Of a stretch of DNA of 64,000 nt, positions 32,694 through 43,121 are shown piece by piece; positions within the stretch are counted from its first letter, which is position 1; every line of letters starts with the position of its first letter. The DNA comes from Isoetes taiwanensis (lineage: Eukaryota > Streptophyta > Lycopodiopsida > Isoetales > Isoetaceae): positions 252,001 through 316,000 of the forward strand of contig JAJEKV010000319.1 in the NCBI GenBank assembly GCA_021234155.1, given 5' to 3'. The position numbers and the translations under genes are program-made. Below the pieces are notes generated by a model. The model saw only the letters and a program-made list of their open reading frames with translations. It was not told where the DNA came from and ran no database searches.

Positions 32694-34697
32694 CAGCCTG
32701 CATGAGTTTGAGAATACTCTGTCTCACCTTGGGCATGACGTGAGGCATGAGTTTATCCAAGTCTGGCGCGAAGTGGACCTTTTTGTCATCTTCATGAAGA
32801 ACCATGTCGACAGCGAAAGCTGGTTGCGTGTCGTGAGGGATGATGGTCAAGGGGCGTGAAGCCCTGGTCGGGCGTGAAGCCAAACCAACCCAATTGGACT
32901 GCTGCACCGGAGGGTTGAGTGCCTGATATATTTCTTCTTGAGCTTGTTGATCCATAGAAGTGGAGGAGGATGCTACTTGCTGAGGTTGTTGTTGTTGAGG
33001 TGGCCGTGGTGGCTTCCTCAAAACAGGACGTGGGCCTTGTTTACCATTGGCAACCCACAGCTGATAAGACGTAAGGTGTACAGAAGCAGGTTGATTTGTT
33101 CCGGGAAGTTGAACTTGTACTTGAGGAAGTTGAGGGCACGCCGTGGTGGTATGACCCCATTCGTGACAATGATAACACTGAGCCTTGGAAGGATCAAAAG
33201 GTGGACGGTTGCCTTGTCCCCGTGACTGCTGAGGTTGCTGAGATTGTTGATACTGTTGAGGTGGTTGAGCTTGAAACTGCTGAGGCTGATATGATTGTTG
33301 CTGCTGAGGCGTGGTCTGGACCTGGAAAACCATTTTCTGCCGGAAGAGTGTGGGATGAGAGCGAGTGCACTCCTCCGAGGCATGATTGCACATGTTGCAT
33401 CTTTTGCAATGAGGGGTCCATTGGTAGAGTTGCATTCATTGGCCAGATGTCCTTGATATTTATAGATATGGCACTAGATCTGAGAGCGTTGAGGATTAGT
33501 TTGTTGAGGCTGAACTGTGTTCTGGGGAACCATGACGGGAGGCATGAAAGGTAGTTCCGTGAGGGCAACACCTCGCGAGGAGACGTTGACCGAGTGATTG
33601 ACCAATTCAATCGCCTGCTCCAAAGACTTGGGACGCAGGTACTCTGTCATGAGACGAATGGCAGGAGGAAGCCCCTGCAGAAACCAGACAAGAATCTGGC
33701 TTTGCGTGGGGTACTCCTGGAGCTTGCTAATAAGGATGTGAAGACGGTCTGCAAAGTCACGCGCAGACTCCGTGGGTTGCTGCTGAAGATCATTGAGTTG
33801 CTTAAGCAGGAGTTGCTCATCGTCCGTGGTGCCATAATGAGAGAGGAAGGCCGATTTCATTTCTTTCCAATTCTGCTTCCAGTGACTTTTGTTGGCCATG
33901 AGCCATTGATAGGGGGCACCTTTCAGCGTGGTAGAAAAAATGTGAAACTTGAGTTGAGGTTGAGCGTGACCATTGAGAATGGCCAAGGCCTCAAATTCCT
34001 CCATGTGAGCTTGAGCACTTTGATCCAGAGGTTTGCCTTTAGTGTTGCCAAAAGTAGGATAGGTCAGTTTCAAATGGTGAGTAGGAGATGAAGGCTGAAC
34101 TGGCGCATAGACAGGTGGAGCATATGCAGGAACATACCTGGTCGGAACAGCCGTGGGCTGAGAACCAGGTGGTATTGGAACAGAAAAACCCGGAGGGCAT
34201 GAGAGAGGAGCGTCCTGTGGGGAAGGACCATGGGAGCCCTCTTCATTAAGCTTGAGATTAGTGAGTTGGTAGACAGGTAGAGTATGCTGAAAAGATGGGG
34301 AAGCCTGAAATTCATGAACATGGGGAGGGCCAAAAGAAACTTGAGGATAGCCCATCCCTGCAGGAGGAGAAGAAGGTTGTGAAGGCAGAGGGGTGTGACC
34401 TGAGGGGATAGTAATGTAGGTGCTTTCAGGAGTCTGGAAATAATGAGGCATTGGTTGAACAAGTGTATGATGGGGCGACTGAGGTTGAGAACAATGCCGA
34501 CAGATGGGGGGAGACCTTGGGCGAGAATGAACCCGAGGAGTAGATGGTGCCGACTGAGCTCTTGAGCGGACACGACCTCCCTCAATGTCATAAGCAGTGT
34601 CATACATATCCCGAACAGTCTCACGACATTGATGGCGCTCCAAACGAGCCGCTATTTGGCAAAGAAGTTCTTCAGGAGTGAAAGCACAAGCAGACAT
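32512..34697 (-). pseudogene. gypsy element 1 Gag
   Basis: Starts at ATG 34697 with MSACAFTPEELLCQIAARLE, 48 bp from the LTR. A Pro/Ser-rich linker follows. The capsid-like region contains YPTFGNTKGKPLDQSAQAHM and FSTTLKGAPYQWLMANKSHW. The first frame stops with TAG (expected Trp) at 33474, just before the first zinc knuckle, whose second Cys is also changed to Tyr. The next frame (33435-32512) holds CKRCNMCNHASEEC and CYHCHEWGHTTTAC, two CX2CX4HX4C knuckles, with Gln-rich stretches between them. Gag packages the element RNA in virus-like particles. Confidence 0.85.
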
Positions 34698-34726
34698 AGT
34701 GGAAAGAAGGAAGAAAGAAAGATCAG

Positions 34727-34744
34727 ACTCGGCAGCGGCAACAG
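34727..34744 (-). promoter_or_regulatory. gypsy element 1 primer-binding region
   Basis: Sense strand CTGTTGCCGCTGCCGAGT directly after the LTR end CTAAACA. It resembles the tRNA-Asp type site (CGCCGTTGCCGGG) used by Tat-like elements but has several mismatches. The tRNA assignment is tentative. Confidence 0.5.
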
Positions 34745-35314
34745 TGTTTAGGGTCTGGGTTCGGGAACTCCTGCAAGACAGCCCTCTGTGAGGACCCTTG
34801 GATCAAATAGGAGAATCCGAGAGCTGTGTCATGCAGGATTTGCAAAAGAACAAAGGGAAAAGAAAACAAGAACAAAACAGAAACACAATAGTGAGAAGAA
34901 AACTTCTTGATATCAATCAGAATACATGAGCTCTCGCAATGAAGAGAGAAAATAATGGGAGACAAGAACAAAAACTCATCTAGCCTTCGAATGCTAGCCC
35001 TACTCATATATATAGTACAATGGCCTTTGGCCCAATATAGATACTCTGACAGATCTCGGTGCCGACTCCTGAAGGAGGCCTGATTTGCAGGAATGCTGGC
35101 GGTGCCTCTTGAAGTGCCTGGAACCACGTTGACGCCGACATGCTGTCATTTGTCTATTCTCGGCTTCTTCTTTGGCTGACTCTTGGGCGTGACCTTCTGC
35201 GTGGTCTTCTGCTTGGCTCTTGATGACTGACCTTGACCTGGATTTGGCGCCTTGTTCTTGGTCTGGTCAGTGGTGTGCATGAATAGTCCTGTACCAGGAC
35301 GTACAGGACTAACA
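34745..35314 (-). repeat. gypsy element 1, 5' LTR
   Basis: 570 bp, minus orientation, sense TGTTAGTCC to CCCTAAACA, adjoining the target duplication AGGAA at 35315. Confidence 0.92.
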
Positions 35315-35623
35315 AGGAAAACTTTTCTCGATTCTTCTCGATATGGTACAAAATTTTGCCCAAATGAATGTTGGTACTAGAATTGTGATCCACTCGAAAA
35401 GATGGTCTCCACGATCTCATTTTCATTCCATGATGAGAAAACATAGGAAAAGAAAATATGCTACAAAGATTATGGTTTCATAAGGCTCAAATGGAACACT
35501 TGTACTCTAGGCACGCTACATTATAAATTAGAATTAACATATAATTAGCTATTAATGTATTATATGATTGACACATTGGCCTATTTCTTCACTCGAAACA
35601 AAAAGAATATTATCTTCCAAGGT

Positions 35624-35696
35624 GGTTTTGTGGTGTAGTTGGTTATCATGTCGTCTTACACACTAAAGGTTTCTAGTTCAAGCCCGGGCAAAGCCA
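35624..35696 (+). tRNA. tRNA-Val-like copy 5, one-base deletion
   Basis: 73 nt beginning GGTTTTGTGGTGTAGTTGG and ending GGGCAAAGCCA. One base is lost in the anticodon arm (TCGTCTTACAC), which should prevent normal folding. Confidence 0.65.
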
Positions 35697-36169
35697 TTCA
35701 ACAATTGTGTAAAATGTGTCAATTTAATCTCTTTTAAACTTTTACATTTGTGTTGACAATAATCATAGTCAATTGTTTTCTCTTGATTTCTTCCACGATC
35801 TCGAACAAGGTATTGGTTTTTACTTAGTGCAAAAAATATATCAATAACTCTTAATATTGTGGAAAAATAAGAGAGCTTTTCTTGTTACTCGATACAATAT
35901 GGGAACTGGAATGTTGATATAACTTGGTTGGATTCCATAATTGATCTTTTAAGTCGAACAAAGTATTAGTTTTTACTTGGTGCAAAAAATATATTAATAA
36001 CTCTTAATATTGTGGAAAAATAAGAGAGCTTTTCTTGTTATTCAATATAATATGGGAACTAGAATGCCGATATAACTTGGTTGAATTCCATAATTGATCT
36101 TTTAAGGCTGAGTAATTTCAGAAAGAATTATACACATATGCTTAATTATTGAATCAACTAAATTTGAAT

Positions 36170-36243
36170 TAATTCTGCCTAAATTTGAACTGGAGACCTT
36201 TAGTGTGTGAGACTGACGTGATAGCCAATTACACCACAAAACC
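36170..36243 (-). tRNA. tRNA-Val(CAC)-like minus copy c
   Basis: 74 nt on the minus strand beginning GGTTTTGTGGTGTAATTGG. The anticodon loop is CTCACAC (CAC). The 3' acceptor strand is altered (GGCAGAATTA), so it is probably a pseudogene. Confidence 0.65.
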
Positions 36244-36382
36244 ATTGCACAAGTAAGAATAATTAAAACTCTTGACATATATCATAAGAGCAGCTCGAAT
36301 TTGGCTAGAATTGCTAGGTTTTGTCCTGAACACATTGGCCTATTTCTCCAATTGAAGTAAGAAGAATCTTCCTATTCAACAT

Positions 36383-36456
36383 GGTTTTGTAGTGTAGTTA
36401 GTTATCACATCAGTCTAACACATTGAAGGTCTCCGGTTTAAGTCGGGGCAAAGCCA
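36383..36456 (+). tRNA. tRNA-Val(AAC)-like copy 6
   Basis: 74 nt. The anticodon loop is CTAACAC (AAC), and the acceptor GGTTTTG/CAAAGCC pairs. The T stem has one G-G mismatch. Confidence 0.7.
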
Positions 36457-36555
36457 TGCAACAATCTTTTCTTTTATATTATAATGTTTTAGCATGTTGC
36501 ATCAAGCCCTAATTTAAAGGCTAAGATCATTTGATTGTATCCAAAGACCAAGATT

Positions 36556-36598
36556 TATCACACATTGAAGGTCTCTGGTTCAAGTCCGGGCAAAGCCA
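36556..36598 (+). pseudogene. tRNA-Val-like copy 7, 5' half missing
   Basis: Retains only a TTATCA trace joined to ACACATTGAAGGTCTCTGG and GGGCAAAGCCA, so it lacks the acceptor 5' strand and most of the D arm. Confidence 0.65.
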
Positions 36599-36715
36599 TG
36601 CAACAATCTTTATATTATAATGTTTTAGCGTGTTGCGTCAACCCCTAATTTGAATGGCTAAGATCATTTGATTGTCGAGATTTATCGCACAGCTTCCGAC
36701 CACCGTGAGTGATCA

Positions 36716-37595
36716 TACTTTAATCTCTTAAGGGGAAAGAGAAAAAGAAAAGGGGGAAAAGGTAAAGGGAGAAGGAAATGGAAAATATGAAGGGAAAGAA
36801 GAAAAAGAGAAAGGGAAAAAAGGGAAGGGAAAAAGCGCATGGAAAAAAGGGAAAAGGAAAAATGACATATAAAAAAGAAAAGAAAAGAGAAACAAAAAAG
36901 GAGGGGCGAAGGGAAGAGAAAAAGTGCACGGGGTAAAGGGGAAGAGGGAAAGGGCAGGGAAATGAGGAAAATGGAAGGGAACAAGATGAAGAGGAAAAGG
37001 GTGGGGAGAAGAGAAGCGAAAAAAGGGCATGGGGAAAGAAAAAGGAACGTGGAAAAGAGGAAAGGGAACCGGAGATAAAAGGCACGAGATTAAGGGAAAA
37101 GGGAAAAAGAGAAGGGGAAAAGGACACTGTAAAAGGGGAAGAAGGGAAAAGAAAGTGAAAAAAAGCATGGGAAAAGGAAAAGAGAAGGGGAAGGGGAAGG
37201 GAAATGGAAAGGAAAAAAAAAGTCAGGGGAAAAGGAAGATAAAGGGCATGAGAAAGGGAAAGAGGGAAAGGGTGGAGAGATGAGGAAAAGAGAAGGAAAA
37301 AATGGGGATCGGAAGGGAAATAGGGGAACATGAAAAGGAGGGGGAGAAGGGAATGGAAAAAGGGCATGGAAAAAGGGAAAGGGAAAGGAGAAAGAAAATG
37401 GGAGGAAAAAATAGAACCTGGGGGAATAGGGATGAGAAAAAAGGGAAGAGAAAAATGGGAAAAGGAAAGGGGAAAAGGGCACGGGAAAAAGGGAAGAGAA
37501 AAAGAGTGAAGAAAGGGAAAAAACAAAGCAAAAAGGGGAATGGAAAAAGGGAAAGGGAAAAGAATGGGGGAAAGCGAAAAATGGTGGGGAAAAGA
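36716..37595 (+). repeat. Purine-rich block 1 (about 880 bp)
   Basis: Almost only A and G on the plus strand, built of irregular GGGAAAAGG/GGAAAAAGGG words interspersed with GGGCATGG and GGCACG. It begins after TTAATCTCTTAAGGGGAAAG, the same entry as block 3 at 63363. It ends at the LTR tip TGTGACGAGCC. It is a degenerate minisatellite, possibly able to form triplex DNA. Long frames on the minus strand are Phe/Ser/Pro-rich composition artefacts. Confidence 0.85.
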
Positions 37596-38281
37596 TGTGA
37601 CGAGCCTGCTGAGTTGACCCTCCCGGCAACTCGGGATCTTATCTAACTTGCAAAAAGACTAGATCTAGGTTGGTATAAACTTTACACCTGGATGTCCGAC
37701 CCCGGAGGATCCAAGTACATAACAAATACCAAGACATCAAGACATTGTGATACAATGACTGAGACAATGACATGTGATGTTCATTAGAGTATTTACTAAA
37801 CATGTGCCTAGACCATAGCCTTGCCACTTGTCGAGGTTGCCCATACAACCTAACCATGTCGAAATAGCTAACTTAGTGATGAAGATCATGATGACAATCC
37901 CAACATGTCGAAGAAGTCCCAAGCCTTGTATCATTCTGATGTATTCTATAAACTTCATTGAACAATATAAATACTAACATTCTCCCTTATGCAATGCGTA
38001 CCATTCTAAGCCCATTCCCTTGATAAGGTATACAACTCCACAGTCTTTCTGTTAAATCCATAAACATAAACTTACCATACTTGCGACATGTACTTCCCTT
38101 GCCAATTCTTCCAATACCATGTTGGAGAAGGTAAACAAGTGATGAAGTCCTAACAACCCAAATAAGTCGATGTAGAATGCTAGAACCACTACTCTAATGC
38201 TGATGCAGGTGAACTTCACAAGATTATTTATAAAGGGTCACTTAGCTATGATTTTTATAACTTAATATACAAGAAACTTAT
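37596..38281 (-). repeat. Long-LTR fragment, minus copy, 3' part
   Basis: Minus strand ends GGCTCGTCACA at 37596. The last 85 bp match the LTR end at 49964-50048 in inverse orientation (AAGTTAGATAAGATCCCGAG). 38035-38281 matches 62720-62950 in inverse orientation. This is therefore the terminal part of the same long LTR seen in plus orientation on the right side, cut at 38281 by a 10.4-kb insertion. Confidence 0.75.
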
Positions 38282-39550
38282 CGCGGCGGCCAACGTTTCT
38301 CTTCCCCAACTCGTCTATACATGCTAGAACATGCAGAATTTGAACCTGCATTTTGTTGCCTTGTGTTCGCGGCCATGGAGCAGTATTTATAGGGCTCCTT
38401 AAACTATAGAGGTTAGAATTCCCCATGCTCAAACACAGTTCAATTTTTGTATGTTCGGAACTTAGATTCTTTTGATTTAATGCAAAACATCTTTCGTAAC
38501 CAATGTTGAAGATAATAATGTTATTTCAAGGCTCTCAAAATGAGGTTCAAATTTTGTGATTCAATTTGCTCGCATTAGTTAGAAGTGTGTTTAAAAGCAA
38601 ACATTTAAATAAAACCTCATTAACCAAGGGAAAATGCCATTTTAACAGTTAAATATTGGACCTAGTAATGCTAACAATACATTAACTTATAGCCACTTCC
38701 ATTTTCTAGGCACATCCAATAACTTCAAATGGCATTGCTTAACGCATGTCTATTTAACTTAGTTGTTCTATGACTAAAGGCCACTTGGAATATTATTTTA
38801 AGTGGGCCACTTCAGACAACTTTTATACATGACTCAGGTCCAATTGGGAAGGAGAGGAGTCCAATTGGGGTACTAGGCAGCAAGGAAAATAGAGAAATAA
38901 CAGAGGGGCAGGGGCGTATTGGTGTTGGTGGGTTGAATGGGTTGATGCAGCAGGCAAAGTCTTCTGGAGAAGAAGAAGAAGATTCCCCGTTTGGGGGGAG
39001 GATTTTAGAGCAAAACCGCATCCTTTTTTCTTCAGATCGGCCACAAATCACCTGGCAGGCCCTTACCCATCACTAATACCATGCGTACTTGGTTTTTGGC
39101 TAGAAACCTCCGGATGGGGGATTTATAGTCGGACTTGTTAAATCACGTTTGTAGGTTGGGCCGCTCGTGCGCCGATACCGCTGGCAGTGCCGCCTCACGA
39201 ATTATCTCCCGGAAAATCCTTGGGAGAGATTTTCCCTTATACATAATATATTTGTATAGAAGAATCGAGATTAGGTGTGCATAATATTGTATAGGAGAAT
39301 GGAGATTGGGTGCACAATTTTGGGAGATCTATAGAGGCCCTATGACCGACAATATCTGGGTGCAGGTCTCTAGATTTGGTAGATTGATGGGAGCGACATT
39401 CTCCTGCATGATAGCTGTGAACAATAGGAATCAATTTCCATAAAATGCCTAGTTCAATTTCCATAAAATGTCTACCTCAATTGTGGAAGAAGCCTTTGGC
39501 ACTAGGGTCATTAAAAAAAAAGTTGCACCACCATTGTCGTAACCCAAAGG

Positions 39551-39624
39551 TTGGCGTATATCAGGGTTGAATATCGACCACAGCCTGTTGGCGTATATGG
39601 GGGTTGGATATCGACCATAGTCTG
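39551..39624. repeat. 37-bp tandem duplication
   Basis: Two adjacent copies of TTGGCGTATAT...GGTTG.ATATCGACCA with few differences. Confidence 0.75.
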
Positions 39625-40269
39625 TTACTCTACTCTGGCTATGGCGATGTCGTTCTCTTGTATGACGCATCGACTATTCTAAATCTCTATAATATGAACA
39701 CGTTGTGGCCTTTTCTGCTACCATCTTGTACCCTTTTCAGAAAATTTTGGCTGACTCTACTTGACCATGCCTAAATCTGACATATCTTTTACTGTGCCGC
39801 TGTTGTATGAAGTGATATCTGCCCAATCCGTGTTGCTGCCCTTCGCCAGATCGGTTTTGCACGCCAGAATTGCGAATTCATTATTCCCCTGTTTCGCCTT
39901 GGTTTTGTAGCTCTAGATATGGCGGAACCATTGGGGTTTTGCAGAAAAATCCCCTGCAGTTGCTTGTTTGAGCCTTTGGAATGTGATCAAAGCTTGGATA
40001 ATAGATTGATCAGGGTGTATCGCACCAATTTTGGGTGAGGAAGCTGCAAGAATATTTGCAAAAAATTGCGCCGGAATCAACTGCATCTCCTGTATTTAAC
40101 GATTTTGGGGGACTTTAGCCCTTCTTTTCTTAGTGATTCGCTGCCTCTCCGACTCCAATCCCAGCGCATCATATCATATGACATCTAAGACACTATTGGT
40201 GCGAACTATTGCAGCATCATGCTCTAAGGGTTTGATCTCCAAATCGGATCTGCCTTTCCCACCTCCATT

Positions 40270-40748
40270 AGCCATAACCAGAACCTGATTCGATAGAGCC
40301 TAAGGCCGAGCCACTTCGATAGCCATAGCCACGACTGTTGCCATTGTAACTTCCAACAGATGCATCATCAGTGGAGACCATAGCCTCTTGCTTGGGTCTA
40401 CGAGATCCGACATAGCTGCATATCAAAAACATCTAAATGAAAGACTATAATGCAAAAATTAGCAAAAATTAAGTACTTCTACATTGAGAAAATTGAGAAA
40501 AATGAAGATCCTGACTAAAGAGCTACATATCATAACATGTCTCGGTTTAAGCTATGATAGATATGATTGTAGTTTCTATCAGTAAACTTACTATTGGCCC
40601 CAGCATTTCTGAGCTGCTCAAGTGCAGCAAGACTGGCAGCTTTAATTTTGTGAGTGGCAGGCAACTGAAACATTTCTTCCTGCTCCGAGCTTGCTCGAGC
40701 GGAACGCGTTGCCTTGTGGGATCTTTGCTCATTTACCACCATCTCCAA
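40270..40748 (-). pseudogene. Possible spliced gene fragment (two exon-like pieces), unidentified
   Basis: On the minus strand a frame through 40748-40595 (HKATRSARASSEQEEMFQLP, KAASLAALEQLRNAG) ends at a good donor (CCAATA/GTAAGTTT). Downstream, after an AG acceptor near 40413, a Gly/Ser/Tyr-rich frame (ASVGSYNGNSRGYGYRSGS) runs to a stop near 40277. The exon-intron look suggests a captured piece of a host gene, perhaps its 3' end. I cannot name the gene. Chance open frames remain possible. Confidence 0.35.
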
Positions 40749-42395
40749 AGTGGCTCAAAAAAAACCTGAATTCCTGAAAGAGCAGCATTTTGATCCGTGG
40801 TTCCCCATCTCAATTCCCTCTGAAGTGCTAGCTAGAGAAGGAACGGCACAAAGGGAGGCCAATCTCGCCACTGCCATATCTCAGCTACGGGGGCTCAACT
40901 TGTAGCAGGAAGGATCATAAAACTAGAAAAATGCACACAATTCTAAGCAGGCAATGATGAATTGCTTCTGTGAACAGATCAACTACTGCAAAAGAAAAAC
41001 TGGTACATCCGAGTTTCCTGTCCTGCCTGCATGCACACGAAAAAAAGCAGACAAAATTTCTTGAGGAAAAATCTCAGAATGCAAATACCTGCATCAAATA
41101 ACAAAATAAAAAACATCTGGCTATGGCTGGGACCAGAATCCGCAGCCCTGGCTTCCGGATTTACCACCGGATGTGTGGCAAAGGAGTTCAGACGACAACT
41201 GCCTCCAGCCCATTTTCTTGACCTATTTCTTATTTTCTAAGTGATTTGTTGAAGCTTGAAGCAGAAGCCCATCGCCATGGCCATAATCTTGAGTTTGCCT
41301 TGGATGCGTTGACCAAGTATTTTGGGGGCATTGCGAGAAAGCAACACTTTGCTGGCATAATCTCATATGTTTAGATCAAGGAATGGTGGTATATCAAAGA
41401 ATTGTCAAAGTAAAATAAGATGGCTATATTTTAGCAGAAGAATCTGTGAGTCTGGAGCTTGTTGCAGAGGTATGAAATTGTTGCTTCTGTTCTTCCTTTG
41501 CCTGGCCAGCAGAATAAGAATGAAAGCATTAAAAGTAAGACAGAATTATATATGCTTCTTGATTTAATTGAAGGATGCCAACTAAAGCTAGCCTCCAGAG
41601 ATTCCTCTTTGATACTCCTCTTTGATACTGGCTTACCATTTTCGAGATTTACAGCCTTGCCTTGCCTTCATCTATCGCTGTTCTTGCCATACCTGCAAAC
41701 AAAGAGCCAAGATTAAGAAAAAATAATAATTTTATTTGATCTTATGCTAAATCTGTCATTTCATTTCCTACCATTATGTGCTCTTGCATCTGCCAAGATA
41801 GATCCCAGCATTTATATTTTGCCATTCTTTATCTGATGGAATGCCGACCTTGCCCTTAACACAGAAAAGCTGTTTTGTGCCTATGCTTTGCCATAACACA
41901 TTGATGACATTTTCCTTTTTCCTGAATTTATCTGAACATATCTTATCCAATCGGCCCTTTGCTGTAAAGCCTGTTCTTATCATGATACAGATTTGAAAGA
42001 AGCCAATCTCTATGCAAAATCCAGATCTATTCAGAAATTGTTGCCTGAGCCACTTGTTGCAACCCTAATCCTTCTGAGCAAAAATCCGATTTAGGCTGGC
42101 TGGAATTGAGTTCCAGATCTGCCATGCCATAAAAATCAGAGAAGTGAAGTCTGAATCGTTTTGCCATATATAGCCCTTGGATTTTTTGCAGAACCCGTCC
42201 TCTGTGAAGAACGACCTTGGGGAAAAGAAAATCAGAGAAGGCCGTAACCAAGAGGAGGGATTGGCGATTTGCCCAAGCGTGATCACCTGGAGGGAGTCGA
42301 TTTCTGCCTTGGCCGCTGCCATTTTTGCATAGCCCAAACCGTTCTTTGCATAGTTCTTCCTTCCTTTTGGTAAAACTGTGGGGCTTGTTGTTTGA

Positions 42396-42470
42396 ATCCT
42401 CTGGAGTAGAAAAATGGCCTCTTCCGGTAGGCTTGCCCTTGAACTTGCCACGACCTGCGCCCTTGCCCAT
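42396..42470 (-). pseudogene. Captured first-exon fragment resembling a HASPP28/PDAP1-type phosphoprotein
   Basis: The minus-strand frame from ATG 42470 begins with a Gly/Lys-rich start containing RGKFKGKPTG and then FSTPED, about 25 residues. This matches the conserved N-terminus of the 28-kDa heat- and acid-stable phosphoprotein family (PDGFA-associated protein 1 in animals, with small plant homologues). The following residues do not continue the family, so only the beginning is present. Identified from memory of the family pattern, not by search. It probably arrived as a captured host-gene piece inside the 10.4-kb insertion. Confidence 0.45.
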
Positions 42471-42823
42471 GGCGGAACGCCCTGCTGTTTGTCAATCAGG
42501 CGGTAGAGGATTGAAAAAAAGAGAAGAAGCCATTTCTTTGCATAGTTCTTCCTTCGGCCAGATCCATTGCCCGCGTCAGCGCATTTCTGAACCTTGAACG
42601 CGGATTTCTGAACCTTGAAAGCGATTTGCTGAAGCTTTGAAGCACGCGACAGATCCAGAGCAAAAGGATTGCTTCCAAACAAGAAAAGGATTGCTTCCAA
42701 AGCAAGAAATCCGGAGCCCGTCAAATTTTTTTCCTTATTTTCATTTGTTTTTTAAAAACACGTGTCACCCCCAAAATTTTTGTTGGCGAAAAAATATTAG
42801 GCTCAAACAGAAATGGCTTTTGC

Positions 42824-42925
42824 TTTTTGCATTTATTGCGAATTATCAAAGCACGACATGTGTGCACTTTGCATTTATTGTGGCCATTAATACCTTTTGC
42901 ATTTATTGCGGCCATTAATACGCTT
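42824..42925. repeat. Three-copy short repeat (TTTGCATTTATTG)
   Basis: TTTGCATTTATTGnGGCCATTAATAC occurs twice in full (from about 42868 and 42895) and once partly (42826). Confidence 0.75.
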
Positions 42926-42936
42926 TGCCTTCCCCC

Positions 42937-43040
42937 CCTCTCTCTAGCGCCCCCACAGCGCCCAGCTGATGGATTTCTCTCCCTCTCTCTAGCGCCCCCA
43001 CAGCGCCCAGCTCCCTCTCTCTAGCGCCCTCACTCCCCTT
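42937..43040 (+). repeat. CT-rich tandem repeat (CCCTCTCTCTAGCGCCC)
   Basis: Three copies of CCTCTCTCTAGCGCCC, the first two followed by CCACAGCGCCCAGCT. Located at the putative 5' end of the GC-rich LINE. Confidence 0.75.
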
Positions 43041-43121
43041 GCATAGACCCCCTTGATTTGCCCCTTTCTGGCTTTCTCTCTCTAGGGTTTACAATCTCTC
43101 TCTAGACCCAAAACCCCAAAC

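Larger units (their letters stand above)
25688..35314 (-). mobile_element. Ty3/gypsy (Tat-like) element 1, complete ends, pol deleted
   Basis: A 9627-bp element flanked by a 5-bp target duplication AGGAA (25683-25687 and 35315-35319). LTRs of 571 and 570 bp lie at 25688-26258 and 34745-35314; in sense they start TGTTAGTCCTGTAC and end CCCTAAACA. Internal order on the minus strand: primer-binding site, gag, protease, RT, partial RNase H with a 219-bp duplication, then a long accessory region with one antisense and one sense reading frame, then a G-rich polypurine tract at 26259. Protease-RT-RNase H order and the DGGSAVNL protease motif place it in Ty3/gypsy, probably the Tat/Athila side. Integrase is absent. 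It interrupts the tRNA-Val array. Confidence 0.93.
35315..36720 (+). repeat. tRNA-Val-derived repeat array, block B
   Basis: Continuation of the array split by gypsy element 1. It holds two full plus copies, one minus copy and one truncated plus copy. The 3' side after 36457 contains a two-fold unit with TATATTATAATGTTTTAGC, CCCTAATTT and CTAAGATCATTTGATTGT (36470-36540 and 36610-36680). Its relatives occur at 49890-49955 and near 63300 beside the purine-rich blocks. Confidence 0.82.
38282..42936. other. Inserted sequence of unclear class, 5' part of the 10.4-kb insertion
   Basis: Starts where the long LTR is interrupted. The target-like words TTAATATACAAGAAAC at the left and GTTAAGAAAAGAAAC at 48707 on the right may be a diverged duplication. 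No transposase, RT or coding gene is recognised in this AT-rich 4.6 kb, apart from two gene-like fragments on the minus strand and a few short tandem repeats listed separately. It may be the 5' untranslated region or transduced sequence of the LINE that follows, or an independent insertion. Confidence 0.4.

Noticed and set aside
23904-36598. Regularly spaced repeats as a CRISPR-like array
   Set aside because: Repeats are 74-nt tRNA-Val look-alikes on both strands with long repeated spacers in a plant nuclear context, and there are no Cas genes.
36720-37526. Long minus-strand open frame (268 codons) in purine block 1, and similar ones in block 3 and at 49426-49797
   Set aside because: Translates to almost only Phe, Ser, Pro and Leu because the strand is pure pyrimidine. 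It is a composition artefact with no domain.
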